Shown here one piece after another: positions 25,018-31,815 of a stretch of DNA of 64,000 nt. Below the pieces are notes generated by a model, which was not told the origin of the DNA, searched no databases, and was given only the letters and a program-made list of their open reading frames with translations. The DNA is from Cryptosporangium aurantiacum (lineage in GTDB: Bacteria; Actinomycetota; Actinomycetes; Mycobacteriales; Cryptosporangiaceae): assembly GCF_900143005.1 (NCBI RefSeq), contig NZ_FRCS01000004.1, positions 434,001-498,000 of the forward strand, in the 5' to 3' direction. The position numbers were made by a program, and so were the translations under genes. Positions within the stretch are counted from its first letter, which is position 1. Each line of letters begins with the position of its first letter.

Positions 25018-25624
25018 GGTCCACCTCCTCCCACGAGCGACGTAACTGGCTGAGGCCGCGGCGCAAGTGTGATTTCACCGTGCCGAGCGGTAGGCCGGTC
25101 AAGCCGGCGATCTGGGTGTGCGTGAGATCGTCGAAGAATGCCAGTTGGACGACCCGGCGTTGCTCCGGGCTGAGCTGGGCGAGCCGGTCGGCCACCACCA
25201 GCCGGTCCAGCACGCGTTCCGGACCGGGATGCGCAGGCACCGGCTCGGCTGCCTCGACGACTCGCGCCACCCGTTCCTCACGCTGCAGAGCGCGGAGTCG
25301 GTCGATCATCTGACGCTTGGCGATGCCGATCAGCCAGGCTGCCAGCCGTCCCCGCTCCGGGTCGAACGTCGCCCGCCCGCGCCAGGCCGCGACGAACGTC
25401 GCCTGAGTGAGGTCCTCCGCGTCGCTCGGGCTGGGCAGCGTCTGCCTACCGAGGCGGTAGACGAGGCCGCCCCACCGGTCGTACATCGCGCGCAGGACGC
25501 TCTCGTCGCCTGCCGCGAATCGGGCGGCGAGTAGGTCGTCGCTGTCCACGGACTCCGGCGGCCAGCCGCCGGTCGTGTCCGGTGATCGGCCGGCTTGTGA
25601 ACCGGCGTCTCCGCCTGGGGTCAT
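24998..25624 (-). CDS. ECF sigma factor (SigK-like)
   Basis: 208 residues. Region 2 includes D-L-T-Q-A-T-F-V-A-A-W and W-L-I-G-I-A-K-R-Q-M-I-D-R-L-R; region 4 includes L-S-P-E-Q-R-R-V-V-Q-L-A-F-F and the helix-turn-helix T-H-T-Q-I-A-G-L-T-G-L-P-L-G-T-V-K-S. No C-terminal extension is present. The ATG at 25624 overlaps the sortase stop (ATGA), and its own end overlaps the anti-sigma start, so sigma, anti-sigma and the sortase are made together. Pairing with an RskA-type anti-sigma suggests the SigK/ECF19-like group. Confidence 0.9.
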   Translation of the reverse strand: MTPGGDAGSQAGRSPDTTGGWPPESVDSDDLLAARFAAGDESVLRAMYDRWGGLVYRLGRQTLPSPSDAEDLTQATFVAAWRGRATFDPERGRLAAWLIGIAKRQMIDRLRALQREERVARVVEAAEPVPAHPGPERVLDRLVVADRLAQLSPEQRRVVQLAFFDDLTHTQIAGLTGLPLGTVKSHLRRGLSQLRRSWEEVDHAARRP

Positions 25625-26268
25625 GGGCCGGCCTCCTCGACGGCGGTGACCACGATGTTGTCGCGGTAGGAACGGGTGGCACTGTCGAACGATCCGCCGC
25701 AGGTGACGAGCGTCAGACGAGGCTCGCCCTCCCGGCTGAACAGGCGGTCGAGCGGTACCGCGGACTTGTCGAACACCTCGCGGGCGACGAGGCGGTACTG
25801 ACGGTCCGTGCCATCGGTACCGGTGATCGTCAGTCGATCGCCGATGCCGAGGTTCCGCAACTCGAAGAACGCCCCCTCGCCCTGATCGGCGTCGTCGACG
25901 TGCCCCGCGATCACCGTTGATCCCGCCCGCGCGTCGAGGGCGGGTCCGTAGCGGTACCAACCCACCCGGTCGACCGCGCGCGGGACCTCCATCTCCCCGG
26001 TGTCCGGTTCGACGCCGACCGGCAGGACGACGGCGTCGACGCCGATGTCGGGGATGCGGAGCCGCTGCGGAGCGACCGGAACACGCCCCGGATCGGGCCC
26101 CCGGGTCGGCGCGTCGGTGCTCCGGGTCGGCGCCGCGAGCTGCTCGGCGGACGCGGCGCCCACCGTGGTGGGCGGCTCGGCCGGTCGCCGCGCCACCACG
26201 ATCGTGGTCACCGCGACGAGCACCAGGAGGACACCGACGCCGAACGCGACGGCCGTGGAACGGCGCAT
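25621..26268 (-). CDS. sortase family enzyme (class E/F)
   Basis: 215 residues with one N-terminal membrane helix (about 5-27), a Pro/Thr-rich linker, and a sortase beta-barrel from about 65. Catalytic residues are His123 (A-G-H-V-D), Cys190 (T-L-V-T-C-G-G) and Arg202 (S-Y-R-D-N). Sortases cleave a sorting signal and attach surface proteins to the envelope. The T-L-V-T-C-G-G motif and small size fit actinobacterial class F or E. Its probable substrate is the adjacent DUF4397 protein, although that protein lacks an obvious L-P-x-T-G. It is coupled to the sigma factor gene by a 4-bp overlap. Confidence 0.9.
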   Translation of the reverse strand: MRRSTAVAFGVGVLLVLVAVTTIVVARRPAEPPTTVGAASAEQLAAPTRSTDAPTRGPDPGRVPVAPQRLRIPDIGVDAVVLPVGVEPDTGEMEVPRAVDRVGWYRYGPALDARAGSTVIAGHVDDADQGEGAFFELRNLGIGDRLTITGTDGTDRQYRLVAREVFDKSAVPLDRLFSREGEPRLTLVTCGGSFDSATRSYRDNIVVTAVEEAGP

Positions 26269-26289
26269 ACCGATCGCTCCGCAGCCCGG

Positions 26290-27117
26290 TCAGCGGCGCG
26301 CGGTGGCGAGCTTGGCGCCGGCCGCGGTCAGCACGAGCAGTCCGAGCGCACCGGTCACCAGCGCGTACGGCGGCACGCCGGCTCCGCTACCCCGTTCTCC
26401 GCTACCCAGCCCGGCGGGCACCGCCGACGGGTTGGAGTGCAGCCCGTCGATGGTCTGCGCGACGACGGCGAGCGTCTTGTCGGTCGCCGAGCCGATCGCG
26501 TACACGACCGTGGCCGTGCCTTCCTTCAGCTCGACGTCGGCCGGCCCGATCACCGGCTGGCTCTGACCGGCGAGGACGACGTCCGCGCTCACCGTGCCTG
26601 CCGGCAGGTCGGCCTTGGCCTCGTTCGGGTTGGTCAGCCCGGAGAACGCGACCTTCTGGTTCGCGCGCACGTCGACGGCGGGCGCGGCGGCGGTGTGCCG
26701 GACGATCAGCCGTGCCTGCCCGGCAGCGACCTTCGAGACGTCGTTGACGAACGGCGTCAGCGTCGGTTTGCCGGATGCGTCGAGATGGGCGACGACGCTG
26801 ACGTTCGCGCCGGCCGGCACATCGACGTCGTTCGCCTCGACGACGGCCGCCGCGTTGCCGTCCGGCGCGTCACCGGCGACGACCTTCAGGTCGTACGCGC
26901 CGGCCGGGAGTGACAGCGGCCCGGCGACGGTGCTGGGCGCGAAGTTGTCGAGCGTGCGCTTGCCGTTGACGTAGACATCCACGGTCGCGCCGGGGATTCC
27001 GTGCACCACGGAAACCTGGGCGGGGTCGGCCGCGGAAGCGGGCGCGGACAGGCCGATGCCGATCAGCGTCAGGGTGGCAGCGGCTGCGGCCGCCGCGGCG
27101 GCGCGGGAGCGAGACAT
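26290..27117 (-). CDS. DUF4397 surface protein with C-terminal membrane anchor
   Basis: 275 residues. A Sec signal peptide (cleavage near A-P-A-S-A-A-D, about residue 30) is followed by two DUF4397-type beta domains (V-S-V-V-H-G-I-P-G-A-T-V-D-V-Y-V and R-L-I-V-R-H-T-A-A-A-P-A-V-D-V). A flexible Gly/Ser segment, a hydrophobic stretch (A-L-V-T-G-A-L-G-L-L-V-L) and a basic tail A-T-A-R-R end the protein. That tail has the layout of a sortase signal without L-P-x-T-G. It lies 21 bp upstream of the sortase gene and leads the operon. DUF4397 proteins are exported; their role is not known. Confidence 0.88.
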   Translation of the reverse strand: MSRSRAAAAAAAAATLTLIGIGLSAPASAADPAQVSVVHGIPGATVDVYVNGKRTLDNFAPSTVAGPLSLPAGAYDLKVVAGDAPDGNAAAVVEANDVDVPAGANVSVVAHLDASGKPTLTPFVNDVSKVAAGQARLIVRHTAAAPAVDVRANQKVAFSGLTNPNEAKADLPAGTVSADVVLAGQSQPVIGPADVELKEGTATVVYAIGSATDKTLAVVAQTIDGLHSNPSAVPAGLGSGERGSGAGVPPYALVTGALGLLVLTAAGAKLATARR

Positions 27118-27183
27118 GCGGGTCCTCCTCGGGACGTTCCGGTCGCGCGGACGAGTGGGGCGCTCGGCCCGTACTCGACTGCT

Positions 27184-27212
27184 TCTACGACCGGCACCCG
27201 CCGGACGGATGC
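27184..27212 (-). promoter_or_regulatory. possible SigK-type promoter of the DUF4397-sortase-sigma operon
   Basis: On the minus strand GCATCC (27212-27207) is followed after 17 bases by CGTAGA (27189-27184), about 67 bp before the DUF4397 start. The first element resembles the CCATCC -35 of mycobacterial SigK; the second departs from CCGAAT. It is a weak candidate for autoregulation by the sigma factor of the same operon. Confidence 0.25.
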
Positions 27213-27225
27213 ACCCGTCGGAAGT

Positions 27226-28002
27226 TCACGCCACCAGCAGCAGCCACCCGCCGAACACGAGGGCCGCCCAGCACAGGACGAGGTGCAGCAGAGCCCAGAT
27301 GATCTGCGGCACGTACGTCATCTCGCGCAGGATGAGGTGATCCGACTTCGACTTCGCCTTGGGATCGATCTTCCGCGCCGACCGGCTCAACAGCGGTCGC
27401 ACCTGGGGCGCGCCGATCAGCAGCAGCGACCAGACCAGCAGGTAGGCGACGAGCGTCTGCACGGCCACCGGCGTCGTCCACGCCACGAACAGCAGCGGCC
27501 CGCCGAGCAGCAGCACGATCATCACGCCGTAGAAATTCTGCATCAGCCACAGCAGCCCGACGAACAGCACGATCGCCAGCCAGAGCACCGCCACCGGGTG
27601 ATCGCGGGAGAGCAGCCAGGCACCCAGCAACCCGAGGAGCGGCGGCCCCGCGTACCCGGCGAACGTGGTGACGAAGTCGGAGAAGCCCTTGACCACGACC
27701 TTCGTCGCCGGGTTGCCCCGACGCGGGATCGTCACGCCCTTCACTTCGCCGAGCAGGCCGGCGAAGAACGCGTGCGAGCCCTCGTGGCCGGAGTGCCCCA
27801 ACCGCGCCATCGCGGCGGTACCGACGAAGAGCAGCGCGGTGAAGCCGGTCAGAAGCACGAGCCAGACCGGGGCCGACGGCTGGCGCGCCGCGATCTGTTC
27901 GGTGATCTCCCCGATCCGGCCGGACGTCGTCGAGTTCGGCGACGGCGTCGGTACCGGTGTCGGCGCCAGCAGGACGGATAACGGCAGCAGGCCAGCTGTC
28001 AT
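27226..28002 (-). CDS. M50B-type membrane metalloprotease
   Basis: 258 residues from the ATG at 28002 (GGGGGGC upstream). The H-E-x-x-H zinc motif is His73-Glu74-Gly-Ser-His77, followed by A-F-F-A-G-L-L-G. Hydrophobic segments lie at about 45-65, 110-135, 140-180 and 185-200, with a last one at the C-terminus, giving an intramembrane active site like that of site-2 proteases. The second conserved block (F-A-G-Y-A-G-P-P-L-L-G-L-L-G) matches the PF13398 type. Such enzymes can cut transmembrane anti-sigma factors, and an anti-sigma gene lies 2-3 kb downstream on the same strand; no direct link is shown. Confidence 0.82.
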   Translation of the reverse strand: MTAGLLPLSVLLAPTPVPTPSPNSTTSGRIGEITEQIAARQPSAPVWLVLLTGFTALLFVGTAAMARLGHSGHEGSHAFFAGLLGEVKGVTIPRRGNPATKVVVKGFSDFVTTFAGYAGPPLLGLLGAWLLSRDHPVAVLWLAIVLFVGLLWLMQNFYGVMIVLLLGGPLLFVAWTTPVAVQTLVAYLLVWSLLLIGAPQVRPLLSRSARKIDPKAKSKSDHLILREMTYVPQIIWALLHLVLCWAALVFGGWLLLVA

Positions 28003-28043
28003 GGCGCCCCCCGGCGATGACGCGGAGCCCACCCCTGACCCCG

Positions 28044-28085
28044 CCCGACGTGCCCGGCCGCGACGGCCGGGTCCCCCACGTCGGG
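28044..28085. ncRNA. extended stem-loop in the leader of the M50 protease gene
   Basis: An inner hairpin (CCCGGCCG 28053-28060, loop CGA, CGGCCGGG 28064-28071) is enclosed by an outer nine-base stem (CCCGACGTG 28044-28052 with CACGTCGGG 28077-28085) with a five-base bulge on one side. The element lies 42 bp upstream of the protease start. The flanking genes are divergent, so it is not a terminator for either. A structured 5' leader or a DNA-level dyad are the choices. A second, smaller dyad (TCGCTC/GAGCGA, 28099-28118) follows. Confidence 0.4.
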
Positions 28086-28197
28086 GCCGAGGTTCGCATC
28101 GCTCGCCTCGATGAGCGACCACCGAACGACCCTCATGACTACCCGAGTTCACGGCGTTACTCAGAGTTGCGACACTGAACGGGACCTAGGGGGATGG

Positions 28198-28698
28198 ATG
28201 GGCGAAAAAAAGGCAGTTTCCCGCCGCACGGTGGTGGCCGGTGTCGGCGTCCTCACCGCCACGGCGACGCTGGTCGCCTGCAGTTCGTACGAGGACGACG
28301 AGAGCTCCGATACCGCCACCACCGAGGCCGCCACGACCGGAGCCGCGGCAACGACCGGAGCCGCGGCCACGACCGGAGCCGCCACCACCGGCGCGGCGAC
28401 CACCCCGGCCGGCACCGCACTGGGTTCCAGCAGCACCATCCCGGTCGGCGGCGGAACGATCTACAAAACCCAGAAGGTCGTCGTGACCCAGCCGACCGCG
28501 GGCACCTACAAAGGGTTCAGCGCCGTCTGCACACACCAGGGCTGCACGGTCGGGACCGTGACGAACGGCGAGATCATCTGCACCTGCCACGACAGCCATT
28601 TTTCGGCGACCGACGGCTCGGTGATCTCCGGCCCGGCGAAGACGGCGCTGCCGTCCGAAACCGTCCAGGTCTCCGACGGCACGGTCTACCTGACCTAG
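28198..28698 (+). CDS. Tat-exported Rieske [2Fe-2S] lipoprotein
   Basis: 166 residues from the ATG at 28198. The N-terminus has the twin-arginine S-R-R-T-V-V-A-G-V-G and a lipobox ending L-V-A-C (Cys28), so it is exported folded and lipid-anchored. Residues 38-70 are a Thr/Gly/Ala tandem repeat (T-T-G-A-A units, 15-bp repeats in the DNA). The Rieske domain binds the cluster through C-T-H (Cys111, His113) and C-T-C-H (Cys128, His131), with Cys116 and Cys130 placed for the usual disulfide. It is an extracytoplasmic electron carrier; its partner is not visible. Its stop shares CTAG with the convergent SDR. Confidence 0.92.
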   Translation: MGEKKAVSRRTVVAGVGVLTATATLVACSSYEDDESSDTATTEAATTGAAATTGAAATTGAATTGAATTPAGTALGSSSTIPVGGGTIYKTQKVVVTQPTAGTYKGFSAVCTHQGCTVGTVTNGEIICTCHDSHFSATDGSVISGPAKTALPSETVQVSDGTVYLT

Positions 28699-29453
28699 AC
28701 GATCTTGCGGAGCAGCGCCGCCGGGGCGATCCGGTAGAGCGGGGCGATCAGACGCCACGGCCAGCCGGGAACGTACGCGGTGGCCGGTTCCCGCTCGATC
28801 GCCCGCGCCAGCGCACGGCAGCCGGTCTCCGCGTCGACGATGAACGGCACGCCGGCGACCTTCTCGTTGATCGCGGTCCGGATGTAGCCGGGGTGGATGG
28901 CCGACACCCGGATCGGGGTGCCCACGACGTCCATCCGGACGCCCTCGGCCAGCGTCGACAGCCCGGCCTTGGTCGCCGCGTAGACGGTCTGCGCCCGGCG
29001 CGCGCCACGCAGCGCCGCCACCGACGAGATGACGACGAGGTGGCCGGAGTTCTGCTCCCGGAACAGCTCCATCGCCGCCTCGCACTGAGCCAGCGCGGCG
29101 ACGAAGTTGGTCTCCGCGGTCTCCCGGTTCGCGGCGAACCGCCCGGTGCCGAGCGAGGCGCCCTTACCTAAGCCCGCGTTGACCACGACCCGGTCGATCT
29201 GCCCGAGCCCGCTGGCGAACGAGCGGAACGTCCGGAACACCGCGTCGTGGTCGGTCACGTCGAGGCTGTGGATCGCCACCCGGATCCCCGGGTTCGCCGC
29301 GACCAGTTCCTCGCGGAGCGTCTCCAGCTGATCGAGCCGCCGGGCACAGAGCGCCAGGTTCCGGCCGCGCGCGGCGAACTCCCGCGCCATGCCCGCCCCC
29401 AGCCCGGAACTCGCTCCGGTGATCAGGATGTTGCTGCGCACGGAGCGTGGCAT
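28695..29453 (-). CDS. SDR family NAD(P)-dependent oxidoreductase
   Basis: 252 residues. Cofactor motif T-G-A-S-S-G-L-G-A-G-M at 12-22, with C-A-R-R after the second strand pointing to NADP(H). N-A-G-L-G-K-G at about 92, catalytic serine in V-I-S-S-V-A-A and Y-A-A-T-K near 158 complete the active site. The C-terminus is hydrophobic (W-P-W-R-L-I-A-P-L-Y-R-I-A-P), as in SDRs acting on membrane lipids or mycolate-type ketones. It stands alone, convergent to the Rieske gene. Confidence 0.88.
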   Translation of the reverse strand: MPRSVRSNILITGASSGLGAGMAREFAARGRNLALCARRLDQLETLREELVAANPGIRVAIHSLDVTDHDAVFRTFRSFASGLGQIDRVVVNAGLGKGASLGTGRFAANRETAETNFVAALAQCEAAMELFREQNSGHLVVISSVAALRGARRAQTVYAATKAGLSTLAEGVRMDVVGTPIRVSAIHPGYIRTAINEKVAGVPFIVDAETGCRALARAIEREPATAYVPGWPWRLIAPLYRIAPAALLRKIV

Positions 29454-29627
29454 CTCCAGAGTCCTCCAGGCCTGCGGTGGTGGCGGACCACGATTCTGAC
29501 TCCTGCCCCAACAGCCCCATCAGGCGCCTACTGTCACTCAGACGGATCACGCACGGCGAGATCGGTCACCGAACCTGGATCACGCGAGCACAGATCCGAT
29601 AGGGTGCACCTCCCGGGTGCCAAAAGA

Positions 29628-29652
29628 TCCTTTATTCACGCTTTGTAAAGGA
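29628..29652 (+). promoter_or_regulatory. hairpin covering the ribosome-binding site of a small ORF
   Basis: TCCTTTA (29628-29634) can pair perfectly with TAAAGGA (29646-29652) across an 11-base loop. The right arm contains AAAGGA, the ribosome-binding site of the 19-residue ORF that begins at 29659. Folding would hide that site. The remaining 289-bp gap between the SDR and the EboE-like gene contains nothing else I can name, apart from a weak TAGGGT -10 candidate at 29600. Confidence 0.45.
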
Positions 29653-29658
29653 CCACCG

Positions 29659-29718
29659 ATGACGTCGTGGCTAGGCGGGGTGCCGTTGATCAACGGCGCG
29701 GGGCGAGCGGCCGGGTAA
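29659..29718 (+). CDS. putative 19-residue leader peptide upstream of the EboE-like gene
   Basis: ATG at 29659, six bases after AAAGGA, encodes M-T-S-W-L-G-G-V-P-L-I-N-G-A-G-R-A-A-G and stops at TAA. It ends 24 bp before the EboE-like start. No family is recognised. The good ribosome-binding site and its position favour a translated leader over chance, but composition alone cannot prove it. It could couple translation of eboE to a condition sensed during its own translation. Confidence 0.35.
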   Translation: MTSWLGGVPLINGAGRAAG

Positions 29719-29742
29719 TGAGTTCCCGTACGAGGTTGTGCC

Positions 29743-30921
29743 ATGGGTGACGGACCACTGTCCTACTGTGCCGACCTGCACCCTGCCGCCGACCTCGACG
29801 ACGTCGTCCGGCACCTCGACCGGTACGCCGAGCCGATCCGGCGGGCGGTACCGCTGGCCCGCCTCGGGCTCGGGTTGCGCTTACCGCCTGCCGTCGCGTC
29901 CGGGCTGGCCGCCGACCGGAGCGCCCGCCGACGGCTCCGCGTCGAACTGGACGCCCGCGGCCTGGAAGTCGTCACGCTGAACACCGGCGGGCACGAGCCG
30001 CGGTGGACCGACCCGGCGAGGCTGCGGTACTCGCTGGACTGCGCGACCGTGCTCGCCGACCTGCTTCCCGACCGGCTCGCCTACGGCTCGCTCGGCACGC
30101 TGCCCCTGGGGTGGCGGCAGCCCTGGTCACCTGCTGACGACGCGGCCGCGCACGCCTTCATCGAGACGCTCGTCGCGACGCTCCGCACGATCGACACCGT
30201 CCACGGCCGACCGGTGACGCTCGCGCTCGAACCGGCACCGGGGTACGTGCTCGACACCGTCCCGGACGCCGTGCGGTGGCTCGCCGGGCGGGTCGATCCG
30301 CGGTACGTCGGCGTCTGCGTCGATACGTGCGCACTGGCGGTCTCGTTCCTGGACCCGGGCGGCGTCGTCTCCGCGGTCTATCGAGCCGGGTTCACCGTTC
30401 AGAAGATCCAGGCGGCCACCGCGCTGCAGGTCGACGATCCCCGGGACCCGGCCGCCCGGATGGTGCTGGCCGGTCTCGCGGCCGACGTGCCGCAGCCGGT
30501 GCGCGAACGGCAACCGAACGGGACGACGCGCGGGGCCGACGACCTGCCGTACGCGCTCGCCCAGCTGCCCGGCTCCGGGCCGTGGCGGGTGGGCAGGCAC
30601 CTTCCGCTGCACGTCCGGCCCGAGGCGCCGCTGCGCGCGACGACCGGCGTGCTGCGGGCGACCGTGCAGGCCGTGCTCGCGGAGACCGGCACGCTCGACT
30701 TCCCGCAGGTCGAGCTCGACGTCTGCCCGCATGCCGCCGGGCTGACCGACGCCGCGGCGCTGGTCGCGGGCGTGGCGGCGGACGTCGCGTGCGTCGCCGA
30801 GCTGCTGGACGAGCTCGGGTTGGGCACCGGCGACACCGCGGCCGTCGACGAGAGCGTCCCGCTGGCCGGGCACAGCCTCGGCGGCCCGATGACCCGCGTC
30901 GGCAGCGCCTACGTCGGGTAG
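29743..30921 (+). CDS. eboE: EboE-like metabolite-trafficking protein (xylose-isomerase-like TIM barrel)
   Basis: 392 residues. The start S-Y-C-A-D-L-H-P-A-A-D-L-D-D-V and R-L-G-L-G-L-R-L-P match the opening of EboE proteins, and the rest is a TIM barrel of the sugar-phosphate isomerase type (L-N-T-G-G-H, L-E-P-A-P-G-Y-V-L-D, G-V-C-V-D-T-C, then E-L-D-V-C-P-H). EboE belongs to the ebo cluster that moves or matures certain precursors to the envelope. Here eboA-D and eboF are absent, so it is an orphan. The assignment rests on remembered sequence resemblance. Glu and His residues at the barrel ends could bind a metal. Confidence 0.55.
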   Translation: MGDGPLSYCADLHPAADLDDVVRHLDRYAEPIRRAVPLARLGLGLRLPPAVASGLAADRSARRRLRVELDARGLEVVTLNTGGHEPRWTDPARLRYSLDCATVLADLLPDRLAYGSLGTLPLGWRQPWSPADDAAAHAFIETLVATLRTIDTVHGRPVTLALEPAPGYVLDTVPDAVRWLAGRVDPRYVGVCVDTCALAVSFLDPGGVVSAVYRAGFTVQKIQAATALQVDDPRDPAARMVLAGLAADVPQPVRERQPNGTTRGADDLPYALAQLPGSGPWRVGRHLPLHVRPEAPLRATTGVLRATVQAVLAETGTLDFPQVELDVCPHAAGLTDAAALVAGVAADVACVAELLDELGLGTGDTAAVDESVPLAGHSLGGPMTRVGSAYVG

Positions 30922-30998
30922 AAATTCCGAAAACCCTACCCGCGAGTAAGGTTCTCGGTCAGGATGTCTCCACGCGATACGGAGACAGGTGATGAGCG

Positions 30999-31793
30999 AT
31001 GACGCTGGTCTACGACCGCCGTGGATCCGGCTCCCCGCTGGTGTTGTTCCACGGGATCGGGCACCGCTGGCAGGCGTGGGAACCCGTCCTGGACCGGCTC
31101 GCCGAGCACCACGACGTGATCGCGGTCGACCTGCCGGGATTCGGGCGCTCGCCGCTGCCGGCCGACGGTCCACCGGCCACTATCGACGCTCTGGTCGCCG
31201 AGGTCGCTCGCTGGCTGAACGACGACCTGGGCATCGAGCGCCCACACGTGGCGGGTAACAGCCTCGGTGGCGCGGTGGCGCTCGAACTGGCGAAGGCGAA
31301 CCTGGTGTCGACGGCCACCGCACTGGCGCCTGCCGGGTTCTTCCGCGGGTGGGAGATCCGCTGGGCGCTGACGATCCTGCGGTCGCTGCGGGCGGCGTCC
31401 CACCTGCCGGAGCCGGTGCTGAGGATGGCGTCGAACGTGCGGTGGTTACGCGCGCTCACGTTCGGCACGCTGGTCGCGCACCCGACCCGGATCTCCGCGG
31501 AGCGCGCGTTCGGGGACACGCTCGCGCTTCGTGACGCGACGGCGTTCGGCAGCCTGGCGCGGGGCGCCGCCGGGTACGAGTTTCGCGGTCAACCCGGCGT
31601 ACCGGTGACGATCGCCTGGGGCACCCGCGACCGGATCCTGCTGCCCCGCCAGGCCGAGCGGGCCACCCGCCGGTTGCCGACCGCCCGGCACGTCACGCTC
31701 CCGCGCTGCGGTCACGTGCCGATGAGCGACGCGCCCGAGCTGGTGGCGTCGACGATCCTGGCCACGGTCGCCGCGGCCCCGCGCCTGGCCTGA
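30999..31793 (+). CDS. alpha/beta hydrolase
   Basis: 264 residues, cytosolic. The oxyanion region L-F-H-G-I-G-H at 16-22, nucleophile elbow G-N-S-L-G-G (serine near 88), acid in W-G-T-R-D-R-I-L near 212 and catalytic histidine in C-G-H-V-P-M near 239 make a full triad. It resembles haloalkane-dehalogenase or esterase-like hydrolases, but the nucleophile is serine, so it is an esterase or C-C hydrolase. The ATG at 30999 follows GGAGACAGG. The convergent acyl-CoA ligase lies 22 bp beyond its end. Confidence 0.88.
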   Translation: MTLVYDRRGSGSPLVLFHGIGHRWQAWEPVLDRLAEHHDVIAVDLPGFGRSPLPADGPPATIDALVAEVARWLNDDLGIERPHVAGNSLGGAVALELAKANLVSTATALAPAGFFRGWEIRWALTILRSLRAASHLPEPVLRMASNVRWLRALTFGTLVAHPTRISAERAFGDTLALRDATAFGSLARGAAGYEFRGQPGVPVTIAWGTRDRILLPRQAERATRRLPTARHVTLPRCGHVPMSDAPELVASTILATVAAAPRLA

Positions 31794-31815
31794 CCCCCGG
31801 CGATGCCCGCGGCCG

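Noticed and set aside
28331-28400. Short direct repeats that could be taken for a CRISPR array
   Set aside because: They are 15-bp in-frame coding repeats (T-T-G-A-A) in the linker of the Rieske lipoprotein, with no spacers.
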